A DNA stretch of 64,000 nt from Nocardioides conyzicola (GCF_039543825.1 NZ_BAABKM010000002.1:1024133-1088132), one strand, 5' to 3'. Shown: positions 46,779 through 56,218, numbered from the stretch's first letter. Notes: generated from the sequence alone by a model not told the origin. Program-made: numbers and translations.

Positions 46779-47560
46779 CCGGTCTTTGGTGGGACGAGCT
46801 GGAAGTAGATCGCGCTCATCACGAAGTTGACGATGAAGAGGAGCATGAAGGTCACGACGACCGACTCGTTGACCGCGTCGCCGACGCCCTTCGGGCCGCC
46901 GGCGGCGTTCATGCCCTTGTAGCAGGCCACGACCGCGGCGATCAGCCCGAAGACGAGCGCCTTGAGCATGCCCTGCCAGAGGTCCGGCAGCTGGGCGAGC
47001 GCGGTGAAGCTCGCTATGTAGGAGCCTGGGGTGCCGTCCTGCAGCACGACGTTGAACACGTAGCCGCCGGCGACGCCGACGACGCTGACGAGGCCGTTGA
47101 GGAAGAAGGCGACCAGCATGCAGGCGAGGACGCGGGGTACGACGAGGCGCTGGATCGGGTCGATGCCGAGCACCATCATGGCGTCGAGCTCCTCGCGGAT
47201 CTTGCGCGCGCCGAGGTCGGCCGCGATCGCCGAGCCCGCGGCACCCGCGATCAGCAGGGACGTCGCGATCGGTCCGGCCTCACGGACCACGGCGAGCACG
47301 GCCGCGGAGCCGGTGAAGGACTGGGCACCGAACTGCTTGATCAGGCCACCCACCTGCAGGGCGATCACGGCGCCGAACGGGATCGCGACCAGCGCGGTCG
47401 GGATGATCGTCACGGACGCGATGAACCAGGCCTGCTGGATGAACTCGCGCATCTGGAACGGGCGGCGGAAGAGCCCGCGGCCGACGTCGAGGCCGAAGGC
47501 GAAGAGCTTGCCGGCGGTCCCGACGGGCGCGAGGACGCGCTGAGCGGTCGAGGAGGACAT
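46775..47560 (-). CDS. yrbEA: Mce transporter permease YrbEA
   Basis: A 261-residue MlaE/YrbE-family permease. Helical segments include WFIASVTIIPTALVAIPFGA and CMLVAFFLNGLVSVVGVAGG; the coupling segment is IREELDAMMVLGIDPIQRLV, the EExDAxxxMGIDP motif of the family. ATG 47560 follows the ATPase gene by 15 bases. Together with YrbEB and the ATPase it drives lipid (sterol, fatty acid or other hydrophobic substrate) uptake; the substrate is not determinable here. Confidence 0.9.
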   Translation of the reverse strand: MSSSTAQRVLAPVGTAGKLFAFGLDVGRGLFRRPFQMREFIQQAWFIASVTIIPTALVAIPFGAVIALQVGGLIKQFGAQSFTGSAAVLAVVREAGPIATSLLIAGAAGSAIAADLGARKIREELDAMMVLGIDPIQRLVVPRVLACMLVAFFLNGLVSVVGVAGGYVFNVVLQDGTPGSYIASFTALAQLPDLWQGMLKALVFGLIAAVVACYKGMNAAGGPKGVGDAVNESVVVTFMLLFIVNFVMSAIYFQLVPPKTG

Positions 47561-47575
47561 CAGGTCACGCTGCCG

Positions 47576-48529
47576 TCAGCCACCGGTGACCATGGACATG
47601 TTCTCCGCGAACGAGCCGGGGGGCGGGGTGACGTTGTTGTCGCGGCACCAGCCGCCGGGCTCGCGCTGGCTGCGCCGCGGGATCCCGTTGGAGGGCTCGA
47701 GCTGCAGCGGGATCGGCGGCAGCGGGGGCATGACGAAGCCCTTCTCGGCCTCGAGCTCGTCGGCGTCCTTCTCCTCGGACATGCCGATCGGGCCGACGGT
47801 CTGGGCGTTGAGGAACTGCCGCACCACGGGCTCCTCGGACGACAGGAGCATCTCGCGCGGGCCGAACATCGCCAGGTGCTTGTGGTAGAGCAGCCCGATG
47901 TTGTCGGGGACCGTGCGGGCGGTGTTGATGTCGTGGGTGACGATCAGGAAGGTCGCGTCGATCTGCGCGTTGAGGTCGATGAAGAGCTGGTTGATGAACG
48001 ACGTGCGCACCGGGTCGAGGCCCGAGTCGGGCTCGTCGATCAGCAGGATCTCGGGGTCCAGGACCAGCGCGCGCGCCAGGCCGGCGCGCTTGCGCATGCC
48101 GCCGGAGATCTCGCCGGGCAGCTTGTCCTCGGCACCGACCAGGCCGACCAGGTCCATCTTCTCCATGACGACGTCACGGATCTCGGACTCGGACTTCTTG
48201 GTGTGCTCGCGGAGGGGGAAGGCGACGTTGTCGAAAAGGTTCATCGAGCCGAACATGGCGCCGTCCTGGAACAGCACCCCGAACAGCTTGCGGATCTCGT
48301 AGAGGTCCTTCTCGGAGCAGCTCGCGATGTCCGTGCCCTCGATCATGATCGAGCCCTGGTCGGGCTTGAGCAGGCCGATCAGGGCCTTGAGGAAGACGGA
48401 CTTGCCGGTGCCGGACGGGCCGAGCATCACGGAGACCTCGCCCGCGGGGATGGTCAGCGAGACGTTGCCCCAGATCAGCTGCTTGCCGAACGACTTGCTG
48501 AGGTCGTCGACCTTGATCTCCACACCCAT
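47576..48529 (-). CDS. Mce/Mla-type ABC transporter ATPase (MceG/MlaF-like)
   Basis: A 317-residue ATPase with Walker A GPSGTGKS, the MlaF-type Q-loop GVLFQDGAMFGSMNLF, signature SGGMRKRAGLARAL, Walker B ILLIDEPDSGLDP and switch His VTHD. Beyond the usual domain it has a Pro-rich C-terminal extension of about 60 residues (LPPIPLQLEPSNGIP onward), a feature also of the M. tuberculosis orthologue Mkl. Here it is encoded first in the mce operon rather than alone. ATG 48529 follows GAGAGGGA. It powers the YrbEAB/MceA-F importer. Confidence 0.92.
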   Translation of the reverse strand: MGVEIKVDDLSKSFGKQLIWGNVSLTIPAGEVSVMLGPSGTGKSVFLKALIGLLKPDQGSIMIEGTDIASCSEKDLYEIRKLFGVLFQDGAMFGSMNLFDNVAFPLREHTKKSESEIRDVVMEKMDLVGLVGAEDKLPGEISGGMRKRAGLARALVLDPEILLIDEPDSGLDPVRTSFINQLFIDLNAQIDATFLIVTHDINTARTVPDNIGLLYHKHLAMFGPREMLLSSEEPVVRQFLNAQTVGPIGMSEEKDADELEAEKGFVMPPLPPIPLQLEPSNGIPRRSQREPGGWCRDNNVTPPPGSFAENMSMVTGG

Positions 48530-48701
48530 GAGCGTCCCTGTCCCTCTCGTCGCCGCACGCGCCATGGCGCGTCCGGACCGATCCCCGACTCCCTGCGGTA
48601 ACAACGCGGCCGAACCGGCGAAGTTACGCGCGGGTTTCCTTCCCGATGTGACGGCGGATACACCTGCCCGAGGGCGCAGGTCTGGACCGTTGCCGAAATG
48701 A

Positions 48702-48739
48702 CACGAGGGGCGGTCACCTCTCGGTGACCGCCCCTCGTG
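48702..48739 (-). terminator. Strong terminator hairpin after rplL
   Basis: A perfect 17-base stem (48702-48718 with 48723-48739, arms ending GGTCACC / GGTGACC) and a TCTC loop, 25 bases after the rplL stop on the minus strand, followed by a short T-containing run. It separates rplJL from the Mce operon. Confidence 0.85.
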
Positions 48740-48763
48740 GGGTGCAGCTCTAGGACAACAACG

Positions 48764-49153
48764 TCACTTGACGGTGACGGTGGCGCCGGCGGCCTCGAGG
48801 GCCTCCTTGGCCTTGTCCGCGGCGGCCTTGTCGACCTTCTCGAGGATGGCCTTCGGGGCGGCCTCAACGAGGTCCTTGGCCTCCTTCAGACCGAGCGAGG
48901 TGAGGCCGCGCACCTCCTTGATGACGTTGATCTTCTTCTCGCCCGCGGACTCGAGGATGACGTCGAACTCGTCCTGCTCGGCAGCGGCCTCGGCGCCCGC
49001 GCCACCGCCGGCGGCGGGAGCAGCGGCAACGGCGACCGGAGCAGCGGCGGTGACGCCGAAGGTCTCCTCGAACTGCTTCACGAACTCGCTGAGCTCGATC
49101 AGGGTCATTTCCTTGAACGCGTCGAGCAGCGCGTCGGTGGTGAGCTTCGCCAT
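48764..49153 (-). CDS. rplL: Ribosomal protein L7/L12
   Basis: A 129-residue stalk protein. The N-terminal dimerisation part ([20 protein letters not shown]) is joined by an Ala/Gly-rich hinge (about residues 40-58) to the factor-binding C-terminal domain ([31 protein letters not shown]). Dimers bind L10 and recruit translation GTPases. ATG 49153 has AAGGAA 8 bases upstream; the frame is open 6 codons further but homology starts here. Co-transcribed with rplJ and closed by the hairpin at 48702-48739. Confidence 0.97.
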   Translation of the reverse strand: MAKLTTDALLDAFKEMTLIELSEFVKQFEETFGVTAAAPVAVAAAPAAGGGAGAEAAAEQDEFDVILESAGEKKINVIKEVRGLTSLGLKEAKDLVEAAPKAILEKVDKAAADKAKEALEAAGATVTVK

Positions 49154-49242
49154 GGTGGCGGTTCCTTCCATTCGGTGGTCCGGTGGACGAGGTGGTCGTC
49201 CGGACCGGGTTTCAGGTGGTGTGTACCGGGCTGATCCGAGGA

Positions 49243-49935
49243 TCAGGCCTCGGTGGCTTCGCCCTCGTCGGAGGCCTCGGCGGCGGGGGCGTCAGCCTCC
49301 ACCGCAGGGGTCTCGTCGGCGGGGGCCTCGGTCTCGGCGGCCGCCTCGGGGGCGGTCTCCTCGGCCGGGGCCTCCTCGGCGGCGACCGGCGTACCGGCAC
49401 CACCTGCGAGGATCGAGGGGTCCTGCTCGGCCTTCGCCTGCAGCGCACCCGCGAGACGGGCGGCCTGTGCGAGAGGAGCGTTGAGCAGGTAGACGGCCTG
49501 GCTGAGCGACGCGAGCATCGCGCCGGCCAGCTTGCCCATCAGCACCTCACGCGACTCGAGGTCCGCCAGCTTGGCGATCTCGGAGGCGTCGAGGGGCTTG
49601 CCGTCCAGGACGCCACCCTTGATGACAAGGGTGGGGTTGGCCTTGGCAAAGTCACGCAGACCCTTGGCCGCTTCGACCACGTCGCCGTTGATGAAGGCGA
49701 TGGCGGTCGGGCCGTGCAGCAGGTCGTCCACGCCTTCGATGCCGGCCTCGGAGGCGGCGATCTTGGCGAGCGTGTTCTTGACCACGGCGTAACTGGCGTT
49801 CTCGCCGAGGGAGCGCCGCAGGTCCTGCAGCTGCTTCACGGTGAGACCGCGGTACTCGGTCAGCACAGCACCGGCGGAGTCGTTGAACGAGTCAACGATC
49901 TCCGCGACGGCTGCCTGCTTGTCTGCCCGCGCCAT
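49243..49935 (-). CDS. rplJ: Ribosomal protein L10
   Basis: A 230-residue L10, longer than the usual 170-180 because of an acidic Ala/Glu-rich C-terminal tail of about 50 residues ([20 protein letters not shown] onward). The RNA-binding N-terminal domain is normal ([40 protein letters not shown]). It anchors L7/L12 dimers on the ribosome and, in the L10-L12 complex, represses its own operon through the leader upstream. ATG 49935 follows GGAAGGAG. Confidence 0.97.
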   Translation of the reverse strand: MARADKQAAVAEIVDSFNDSAGAVLTEYRGLTVKQLQDLRRSLGENASYAVVKNTLAKIAASEAGIEGVDDLLHGPTAIAFINGDVVEAAKGLRDFAKANPTLVIKGGVLDGKPLDASEIAKLADLESREVLMGKLAGAMLASLSQAVYLLNAPLAQAARLAGALQAKAEQDPSILAGGAGTPVAAEEAPAEETAPEAAAETEAPADETPAVEADAPAAEASDEGEATEA

Positions 49936-50133
49936 GGGTCTCCTTCCGGTGGTCGACCACCGGCGTCCCGGTCCCGGAAAGACGAACGCCCCGAGCGCAA
50001 GGCTCAGGGCGTGGAATTCGCGGATCGCTCCGCGGTTCTGCTCTGTCCCCTGCGCGGGCCGTTCGCTCTCGCGAACCCTTCGGTCGAGCTGTGGGAACAG
50101 CGCGACAACCGGCGGTCATTGGTTTCGTGGAGA
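49936..50133 (-). ncRNA. Putative L10 leader (autoregulatory rplJL 5' UTR)
   Basis: About 200 untranslated bases precede rplJ and contain several inverted-repeat blocks, such as GTTCGC with GCGAAC near 50070-50080 and GGTGGTCGACCACC next to the ribosome-binding site. A structured leader bound by L10(L12)4 is the known arrangement in bacteria, and position and length fit. I identify it by context and foldability rather than by a full match to the motif. Confidence 0.55.
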
Positions 50134-50163
50134 ACAGTACGGGCGTCGCGTCCGTCAGGACAA
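50134..50163 (-). promoter_or_regulatory. Putative rplJL promoter
   Basis: On the minus strand TTGTCC (50163-50158), an 18-base spacer and TACTGT (50139-50134). It overlaps the last bases of the 2-hydroxyacid dehydrogenase gene and starts transcription of the L10 leader. Confidence 0.45.
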
Positions 50164-51114
50164 ATCCGTGAGCACGCGCACCGGTGCGCCGGCCCGCCAG
50201 GCAGCGATGTCGTCGACCGCCTCGGTGAAGAACCTCCGGTAGTTGCCCTCGGTGACGTAGCCCAGGTGCGGGACCGCGAGCACGTTGGAGAGCGCCAGCA
50301 GCGGGTGGTCGCCGGGCAGTGGCTCCTCGTCGTACACGTCGAGGCCGGCGCCGGCGATCCAGCCCGCGCGCAGCGCGTCCACCAGGGCCCCGGTGTCGAC
50401 CAGGCCGGCCCGGGCCGTGTTGACGAGGTACGCCGTCGGGCGCATCGCCGCGAGCTCGGGCGCCCCGACGATGCCGCGGGTGGTGTCGGCGAGCACCAGG
50501 TGGAGAGACACGACGTCGGAGCCGGCGAAGAGCTCGTCCTTGGTGACGAGCCGGACCCCGGCCTCCGCGGCGCGCTCCGTGGTCAGGTGCGGGCTCCAGG
50601 CGGCGACGTCCATGCCGAACGCCTGCCCGACCCGGGCGACCCTCTCGCCGATCCGGCCGAGCCCCACCAGACCGAGGGTCGCGCCCGCGAGGTCGGTGCC
50701 GACCGTCGACTGCCACGGCGTGGCCGGGTCGGCGAACAGCTCGGACTCCGCGACCAGGTGGCGTGCCAGGCCCAGGATGAGCGCCCACGTCAGCTCGACC
50801 GTGGGCGAGGCCAGCGACCCGGTGCCGCAGACCGTCACGTCGTAGTCGCGGCACGCCTCCAGGTCGATCGACGCGTTGCGCATCCCGGTGGTCACCACCA
50901 GCCGCAGGTCGGGCAGGCGGCCGACCAGTGACCGGGTCACCGGGGTGCGCTCCCGCATCGCCACGACGATCTCGGCACCGTCGAGGATCTCGGCCAGCAC
51001 GTCCTCGTCGTCGACGTGGTCCCGCACGGAGGCGACCGTGACGCCGTCGAGCACCGACCAGTCGGCGTACGACGTCGCGACACCCTGGTAGTCGTCGAGG
51101 ATCACGCAGTGCAC
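50155..51114 (-). CDS. D-2-hydroxyacid dehydrogenase family protein
   Basis: A 319-residue NAD-dependent oxidoreductase. The central Rossmann motif is LGLVGLGRIGERVARVGQAF; the catalytic Arg is in NTARAGLVDT, the Glu follows in the YDEEPLP segment and the His is in VPHLGYVTEGNYRRFF. The N-terminal half is shorter in homology (MHCVILDDYQGVATSYADWS), a form found in a branch with unassigned substrates. GTG 51114 has GGAAGG 8 bases upstream. It is an accessory gene lodged between rplA and rplJ, two blocks usually adjacent, with a terminator-like hairpin ahead and the rplJ promoter at its end. Confidence 0.85.
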   Translation of the reverse strand: MHCVILDDYQGVATSYADWSVLDGVTVASVRDHVDDEDVLAEILDGAEIVVAMRERTPVTRSLVGRLPDLRLVVTTGMRNASIDLEACRDYDVTVCGTGSLASPTVELTWALILGLARHLVAESELFADPATPWQSTVGTDLAGATLGLVGLGRIGERVARVGQAFGMDVAAWSPHLTTERAAEAGVRLVTKDELFAGSDVVSLHLVLADTTRGIVGAPELAAMRPTAYLVNTARAGLVDTGALVDALRAGWIAGAGLDVYDEEPLPGDHPLLALSNVLAVPHLGYVTEGNYRRFFTEAVDDIAAWRAGAPVRVLTDLS

Positions 51115-51147
51115 GGACCCAGCCTTCCACGTCCCGGGAACGACCAA

Positions 51148-51175
51148 GGCCCGCCACCCTGACGGGTGACGGGCC
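51148..51175 (-). terminator. Terminator-like hairpin after rplA
   Basis: GGCCCGCCACCC (51148-51159) pairs with GGGTGACGGGCC (51164-51175) with one mismatch and a 4-base loop, 15 bases after the rplA stop. It likely ends the rplKA transcript. Confidence 0.7.
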
Positions 51176-51190
51176 TCGGTCGGTGCAGCC

Positions 51191-51910
51191 TCAGGCGGAG
51201 GCGTCCTCTTCGGACGCGACGTTCTTGGTGCGGTTGGGGTCGACCTGCACACCCGGGCCCATCGTCGTGGAGACGGTGACCTTGCGGATGTAGCGGCCCT
51301 TGGAGCTGGCCGGCTTGAGGCGGAGGACCTCGTCGAGGGCCGAGGCGTAGTTCTCCGCGAGCTGGGTCTCGGAGAAGGACGCCTTGCCGATGATGAAGTG
51401 CAGGTTGGCGTGGCGGTCGACGCGGAACTCGATCTTGCCGCCCTTGATGTCGGACACGGCCTTGGCCACGTCCGGCGTCACGGTGCCGGTCTTCGGGTTC
51501 GGCATCAGGCCACGCGGGCCGAGCACGCGGCCGAGACGGCCGACCTTGCCCATCATGTCGGGCGTCGCGACGACGGCGTCGAAGTCGAGCCAGCCGCCGG
51601 CCACCTTCTCGATGAGCTCGTCGCCACCGACGACGTCGGCACCGGCCTCACGGGCCGCCTCTGCCTTGTCGCCGTTCGCGAACACGAGGACCTTGGCGGT
51701 CTTGCCCGTGCCGTGCGGCAGGTTGACCGTGCCGCGGACCATCTGGTCCGCCTTGCGCGGGTCGACGCCGAGGCGCATGACGACGTCGACGGTCTCGTCG
51801 AACTTCTTCTTGCTGGTGGTCTTCGCGATCTTGATCGCGGCCAACGGGGCGTAGAGCTCGTCCTTGTCGAACGTCTCCGTCGCCGCGCGGTAGGTCTTGC
51901 TGCGCTGCAT
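51191..51910 (-). CDS. rplA: Ribosomal protein L1
   Basis: A 239-residue L1 with the expected length and sequence: [60 protein letters not shown] and [18 protein letters not shown]. It binds the 23S L1 stalk and moves deacylated tRNA to the exit site; in many bacteria it also represses rplKA by binding its mRNA. It lies 58 bases downstream of rplK on the minus strand. Its C-terminus has a short acidic tail (SEEDASA). Confidence 0.98.
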   Translation of the reverse strand: MQRSKTYRAATETFDKDELYAPLAAIKIAKTTSKKKFDETVDVVMRLGVDPRKADQMVRGTVNLPHGTGKTAKVLVFANGDKAEAAREAGADVVGGDELIEKVAGGWLDFDAVVATPDMMGKVGRLGRVLGPRGLMPNPKTGTVTPDVAKAVSDIKGGKIEFRVDRHANLHFIIGKASFSETQLAENYASALDEVLRLKPASSKGRYIRKVTVSTTMGPGVQVDPNRTKNVASEEDASA

Positions 51911-51968
51911 GAGTGTTCCTCTTCTTTCAGGAGATGTGGTTAGCGAGCCAGCGCGGCTCTCCCACGTT

Positions 51969-52397
51969 TCAGTCAGTCGTGACGCCCATGGAGCGGGCAG
52001 TGCCTTCGACGATCTTCATGGCTGCGTCGATGTCGTTCGCGTTCAGGTCGGGCAGCTTGGTCTGGGCGATCTCGCGCACCTGGTCCTTGGTCAGCTTGCC
52101 GACCTTGACCGAGTGGGGCGTACCGGAGCCGGACTTCAGGCCGGCGGCCTTCTTGATCAGCTCGGCGGCCGGCGGGGTCTTGGTGATGAACGTGAACGAG
52201 CGGTCTTCGTAGATGGTGATCTCGACCGGCACCACGTTGCCGCGCATGGACTCGGTCTGCGCGTTGTAGGCCTTGCAGAACTCCATGATGTTCACACCGT
52301 GCGGACCGAGAGCGGTACCGACCGGAGGAGCGGGAGTCGCGGCGCCGGCCTGCAGCTGCACCTTGACGAGCGCGGCGATCTTCTTCTTGGGAGGCAT
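51969..52397 (-). CDS. rplK: Ribosomal protein L11
   Basis: A 142-residue L11. It starts [20 protein letters not shown] and has the [20 protein letters not shown] region typical of the N-terminal domain, the target area of thiopeptides on the ribosome, and the RNA-binding C-terminal domain ([20 protein letters not shown]). ATG 52397 follows an AGAGAAG site. It forms the GTPase-associated centre with 23S RNA and participates in the stringent response through RelA. Confidence 0.98.
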   Translation of the reverse strand: MPPKKKIAALVKVQLQAGAATPAPPVGTALGPHGVNIMEFCKAYNAQTESMRGNVVPVEITIYEDRSFTFITKTPPAAELIKKAAGLKSGSGTPHSVKVGKLTKDQVREIAQTKLPDLNANDIDAAMKIVEGTARSMGVTTD

Positions 52398-52507
52398 CGT
52401 GCTTCTCTTTCTGTTCTCGTGGTCATGACGAGGGAGTACGTCGTGCGCCCTCTGCCACCTTCGTGCTGCCGGGTCCACCTGGACCGGACAACCTGTCTAT
52501 TGTGCTC

Positions 52508-52525
52508 CGCGCTTTGAGGAGCGCG
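52508..52525 (-). terminator. Weak hairpin after nusG
   Basis: CGCGCT and AGCGCG form a 6-base stem with a 6-base loop just past the nusG stop on the minus strand. There is no T-run; at most a partial terminator or processing site between nusG and rplK. Confidence 0.25.
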
Positions 52526-52531
52526 AAATCC

Positions 52532-53422
52532 TCAGACGCGCTGGATCTGGCTGAAGCTGAGCTCGACCGGGGTCTCCCGGCCGAAGATCTCGACCAGGGC
52601 CTTGACCCGCTGGGACTCGGCGTTGATCTCGGTGATCGTCGCGTGCAGCGTGGCGAACGGACCGTCGACCACCATGACCGAGTCGGACACGTCGAAGTCG
52701 GCGACCTCGACGGGCTTCTTCGCGACGGCGCCGGACGAGCCGGTCGACGTGCCGGCGGCGGCAGCCTCGGCCTCGGCGCGGGCGACCACGGCGGGGGCGA
52801 GCATGCTCTCGACCTCGGACATTGACAGCGGCACCGGCTGGTGGCTGTGTCCGACGAAGCCGGTCACCGACGGGGTGTGGCGGACCGCGGCCCACGACTC
52901 GTCCGTGAGGTCCATCCGGACCAGGACGTAGCCAGGGAGAACGGTGCGCTTGACCATCTTGCGCTGGCCGTTCTTGATCTCCGCGACCTCCTCGGTGGGG
53001 ACCACGATCTCGTGGATGTAGTCCTCCATGTTGAGGGAGATGATGCGGTTCTCGAGGTTGGACTTCACCCTGTTCTCCATGCCGGAGTAGGTGTGCACGA
53101 CGAACCAGTCGCCGGGCTTCGCCCACAGCTCGCGGCGGAAGACCTCGAGCGGGTCGTTGTCGTCGGTCTCCTCGTCGCCGCCCTCGGCGTCCGGGCCCTC
53201 GTCACCCTCGGCCTCGGAGAGCTCGGCGGTGGAACCGTCGGCCTCGTGGTCGTGGAGACCCAGGGTCTCGTCGGTGTTCTCGTCGGTGACCTCGGCGTCG
53301 AGGCGCGGGTCCTCCTCGACCTCGGGACCGTCATTGGGCTCGCCGTACTGGTCCTCGAGCGTCGGCGTGGTCTCCTCGGTCTCGACCGAGTCGTACTCCT
53401 GCTCAGACACGTCCTGCTCCAT
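52532..53422 (-). CDS. nusG: Transcription termination/antitermination protein NusG
   Basis: A 296-residue NusG. An acidic disordered extension of about 90 residues (rich in Glu/Asp) precedes the NGN domain ([54 protein letters not shown]), and a KOW domain closes it ([20 protein letters not shown]). A linker with Ala/Thr/Ser (about 195-225) is longer than in E. coli. It binds RNA polymerase and couples it to Rho or ribosomes. ATG 53422 is chosen; GTG 53425 just ahead is possible. It follows secE closely. Confidence 0.96.
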   Translation of the reverse strand: MEQDVSEQEYDSVETEETTPTLEDQYGEPNDGPEVEEDPRLDAEVTDENTDETLGLHDHEADGSTAELSEAEGDEGPDAEGGDEETDDNDPLEVFRRELWAKPGDWFVVHTYSGMENRVKSNLENRIISLNMEDYIHEIVVPTEEVAEIKNGQRKMVKRTVLPGYVLVRMDLTDESWAAVRHTPSVTGFVGHSHQPVPLSMSEVESMLAPAVVARAEAEAAAAGTSTGSSGAVAKKPVEVADFDVSDSVMVVDGPFATLHATITEINAESQRVKALVEIFGRETPVELSFSQIQRV

Positions 53423-53458
53423 CACGTTGGGTGCTGCTGTTGTCGATCCGCCGGTGGG

Positions 53459-53707
53459 TCAGGATCCTGAGCCGCCCGAGAAGACCTCGAAGGCGAGCTT
53501 GCCGAAGCCCAGGTCGAGCAGCGAGACGAGCGTCATCATGAAGATCACGAACACCATCACCACGATGAAGTAGGTGATCAGCTGTTCCTGCGTCGGGTAG
53601 ACGACCTTGCGGAGCTCGGCCACCACCTGGCGGTAGAAGGTGGGGAGGCTGGTGCGCTTGTGGGCGCTGCCGCCCCGCTCACCGTGGACCGCCTTGCTGT
53701 CCGGCAC
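53459..53707 (-). CDS. secE: Protein translocase subunit SecE
   Basis: An 82-residue single-helix SecE: a basic N-terminus (MPDSKAVHGERGGSAHKRTS), the conserved amphipathic segment FYRQVVAELRKVVYPTQEQL, and one membrane helix (ITYFIVVMVFVIFMMTLVSL). It stabilises SecY in the export channel. GTG 53707 has AAAGG 8 bases upstream. It sits between tRNA-Trp and nusG in the conserved order of actinobacteria. Confidence 0.96.
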   Translation of the reverse strand: MPDSKAVHGERGGSAHKRTSLPTFYRQVVAELRKVVYPTQEQLITYFIVVMVFVIFMMTLVSLLDLGFGKLAFEVFSGGSGS

Positions 53708-53763
53708 TCCGTCACCCTTTCCTCGTTCGACCGTGGTCGGTCGGCCTTACCTGTTTGACCTTG

Positions 53764-53836
53764 CAGGGCACGAGGGACTTGAACCCCCAACCTTCGGTTT
53801 TGGAGACCGATGCTCTGCCAGTTGAGCTAGTGCCCT
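53764..53836 (-). tRNA. tRNA-Trp (CCA anticodon)
   Basis: A 73-base tRNA on the minus strand. The acceptor stem AGGGCAC pairs with GTGCCCT, with discriminator G. The D arm, TTCAAGTC-type T arm and anticodon loop CTCCAAA (anticodon CCA) are all in place. No CCA end is encoded. It lies directly upstream of secE, as in other actinobacteria. Confidence 0.97.
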
Positions 53837-53980
53837 TCGCAGACTTCTGCGAGGTGGAACCTCGAGCGCCGACCCACCCGAGGGCAGGGCAGAGCCTCCG
53901 GCAATCCACCAAAACGGGAGTCTACGGGGTGGGGTGATCCAGAGTCCAAACCGGCTGGCGGACCGCCCCGGGCTCCACCC

Positions 53981-53986
53981 TACGAT
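53981..53986 (+). promoter_or_regulatory. Putative -10 element for aspartate aminotransferase
   Basis: TACGAT ends 7 bases before ATG 53994. The only GGAGG nearby is 2 bases from the ATG, too close to work, so the mRNA is probably leaderless. Confidence 0.5.
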
Positions 53987-53993
53987 GGAGGAC

Positions 53994-55202
53994 ATGACTT
54001 CCTCTCCTCGCTCCCGTCGCGTCTCCCAGCGGGTCGGAGCCATCGCCGAGTCCGCGACGCTGAAGGTCGACGCGAAGGCCAAGGCGCTCAAGGCCGAGGG
54101 TCGGCCCGTCATCGGGTTCGGTGCCGGCGAGCCCGACTTCGCCACGCCGGACTACATCGTGGAGGCCGCGGTCGAGGCGGCCCGGGAGCCGAAGAACCAC
54201 CGCTACACCCCAGCTGGCGGGCTGCCGGAGCTGAAGAAGGCGATCGTCGAGAAGACCGCCCGCGACAGCGGGCTGGTGGTCGAGCCGGCCCAGGTGCTGG
54301 TCACCAACGGCGGCAAGCAGGCGATCTACGAGGCGTTCGCGGCGATGCTCGACCCGGGCGACGAGGTGATCGTGCCGGCGCCGTACTGGACGACGTACCC
54401 GGAGTCGATCCAGCTCGCCGGCGGCGTCCCCGTCGAGGTGCTGGCCGACGAGACCCAGGACTACAAGGTCACCGTCGAGCAGCTCGAGGCCGCCCGGACC
54501 GAGCGGACCAAGGTGCTGCTCTTCGTCTCCCCGTCGAACCCCACCGGCGCCGTCTACACCGCCGACGAGATCCGGGCGATCGGCGCCTGGGTCGAGGCCA
54601 ACGGCCTGTGGGTGCTGACCGACGAGATCTACGAGCACCTCGTGTACGACGACATCGAGACCGGCTCGCTGCCGGTCCTGTGCCCCGAGCTCGCCGACTA
54701 CACCGTGGTCGTGAACGGCGTCGCCAAGACCTACGCGATGACCGGCTGGCGGGTCGGCTGGGTGATCGGGCCGAAGGACATCGTCAAGGCCGCGACCAAC
54801 CTGCAGTCCCACGCGACCTCCAACGTCGCCAACGTCTCACAGCGGGCCGCCGTCGCCGCGCTCGAGGGCGACCTGACGGCCGTCGACGAGATGGGGGTCG
54901 CCTTCGACCGCCGCCGCAAGACGATCGTCTCGATGCTCAACGAGATCGAGGGTGTCTACTGCCCGACGCCGGGCGGCGCGTTCTACGCCTACCCGTCCGT
55001 CAAGGGCCTGCTGGGCAAGGAGTACGACGGCCGCCTCATCACCACGTCCGCCGAGCTCGCCGAGTACATCCTCGACGCGGCCGAGGTCGCGATCGTGCCC
55101 GGCGAGGCGTTCGGCTCCCCCGGCTACCTGCGCCTGTCGTACGCCCTGGGCGACGACGACATCGTCGAGGGCATCACGCGGCTCCAGAAGCTGTTCGCGT
55201 AG
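53994..55202 (+). CDS. Aspartate aminotransferase (class I, PLP)
   Basis: A 402-residue PLP-dependent aminotransferase. Marks are [37 protein letters not shown], the PLP-phosphate region [28 protein letters not shown], the active-site Lys in [16 protein letters not shown], and the substrate Arg in [10 protein letters not shown]. It converts aspartate and 2-oxoglutarate to oxaloacetate and glutamate; related enzymes can use prephenate. Start ATG 53994 follows TACGAT by 7 bases; ATG 53985 would overlap that element. The adenosine deaminase gene follows after 2 bases. Confidence 0.92.
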   Translation: MTSSPRSRRVSQRVGAIAESATLKVDAKAKALKAEGRPVIGFGAGEPDFATPDYIVEAAVEAAREPKNHRYTPAGGLPELKKAIVEKTARDSGLVVEPAQVLVTNGGKQAIYEAFAAMLDPGDEVIVPAPYWTTYPESIQLAGGVPVEVLADETQDYKVTVEQLEAARTERTKVLLFVSPSNPTGAVYTADEIRAIGAWVEANGLWVLTDEIYEHLVYDDIETGSLPVLCPELADYTVVVNGVAKTYAMTGWRVGWVIGPKDIVKAATNLQSHATSNVANVSQRAAVAALEGDLTAVDEMGVAFDRRRKTIVSMLNEIEGVYCPTPGGAFYAYPSVKGLLGKEYDGRLITTSAELAEYILDAAEVAIVPGEAFGSPGYLRLSYALGDDDIVEGITRLQKLFA

Positions 55203-55204
55203 GA

Positions 55205-56218
55205 GTGCGCGACCTCCTGGCGCTGCCGAAGGCACACCTGCACCTGCACTTCACCGGGTCGATGCGGCACGCGACCCTGCTCGAGCTCGCTGCCCGCGAC
55301 GGCATCGCGCTGCCGGACCAGCTCGTCGAGGAGTGGCCGCCGACGCTGTCCGCGGCGGACGAGAAGGGCTGGTTCCGCTTCCAGCGGCTCTACGACGTGG
55401 CGCGCTCGGTGCTGCGCACCGAGGACGACGTACGACGTCTCGTGCGCGAGGCCGCGGAGGACGACGTCCGCGACGGCGGCCGGTGGCTGGAGATCCAGGT
55501 CGACCCGAGCGGCTACGGCGCACGGTTCGGCGGCATCACCGCCTTCACCGACCTGGTGCTCGACGCCGTGCGCGACGCGTCCGCGGCGACCGGGCTCGGC
55601 ATGGCGGTGGTGATCGCCGCCAACCGCACCCGGCACCCGCTGGACGCCCGCACCCTGGCCCGCCTCGCCGGGCAGTACGCCGGCCGCGGCGTGGTCGGCT
55701 TCGGCCTGTCGAACGACGAGCGTCGCGGGAGCACCGCCGACTTCGCGTCCGCCTTCAGGATCGCCGACCGGGCCGGGCTCCTGCTCGCGCCGCACGGTGG
55801 TGAGCTGCGCGGCCCGGAGCACATCCGGGTCTGCCTCGACGCGCTCGGCGCCGACCGGCTCGGCCACGGCGTCCGCGCGGCCGAGGACCCGGCCCTGCTC
55901 GACCGGATCGTCGAGGCCGGCGTGGCCCTCGAGGTGTGCCCGGTCTCCAACGTCGCGCTCGGCGTCTACTCCGACCTCACGTCGGTGCCGCTGCCGACGC
56001 TGCTGGCCGCGGGCGCGACGGTCGCCCTCGGCGCCGACGACCCGCTGCTGTTCGGCTCGCAGCTCGCCGGCCAGTACGCCACGATGCGCGCCGCCCACGA
56101 CCTGACCGACGACCAGCTGGCCGAGCTGGCCCGGATGTCGGTGCGGGCGTCGCGCGCTCCCGAGGACATCCGCACCGCCGCCCTGGCGGACATCGACGGA
56201 TGGCTGGCCGGCGCCTGA
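55205..56218 (+). CDS. Adenosine deaminase family protein
   Basis: A 337-residue metallohydrolase. The N-terminal metal motif is AHLHLHFTGSMR; other ligands and catalytic residues are in LLLAPHGGELRG (His, and the Glu that acts as proton shuttle) and VALGADDPLLFGS (Asp pair), with CPVSNVALGVY between. The fold deaminates adenosine, or in relatives adenine or aminofutalosine. GTG 55205 is 2 bases after the aminotransferase stop, and the family N-terminus begins here. It is probably co-transcribed with that gene. The exact substrate is uncertain. Confidence 0.88.
   Translation: MRDLLALPKAHLHLHFTGSMRHATLLELAARDGIALPDQLVEEWPPTLSAADEKGWFRFQRLYDVARSVLRTEDDVRRLVREAAEDDVRDGGRWLEIQVDPSGYGARFGGITAFTDLVLDAVRDASAATGLGMAVVIAANRTRHPLDARTLARLAGQYAGRGVVGFGLSNDERRGSTADFASAFRIADRAGLLLAPHGGELRGPEHIRVCLDALGADRLGHGVRAAEDPALLDRIVEAGVALEVCPVSNVALGVYSDLTSVPLPTLLAAGATVALGADDPLLFGSQLAGQYATMRAAHDLTDDQLAELARMSVRASRAPEDIRTAALADIDGWLAGA

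Noticed and set aside
48702..48739. End of a mobile element (perfect 17-base inverted repeat)
   Set aside because: The arms are separated by only 4 bases and sit right after rplL; this is a hairpin terminator and no transposase or target duplication is near.
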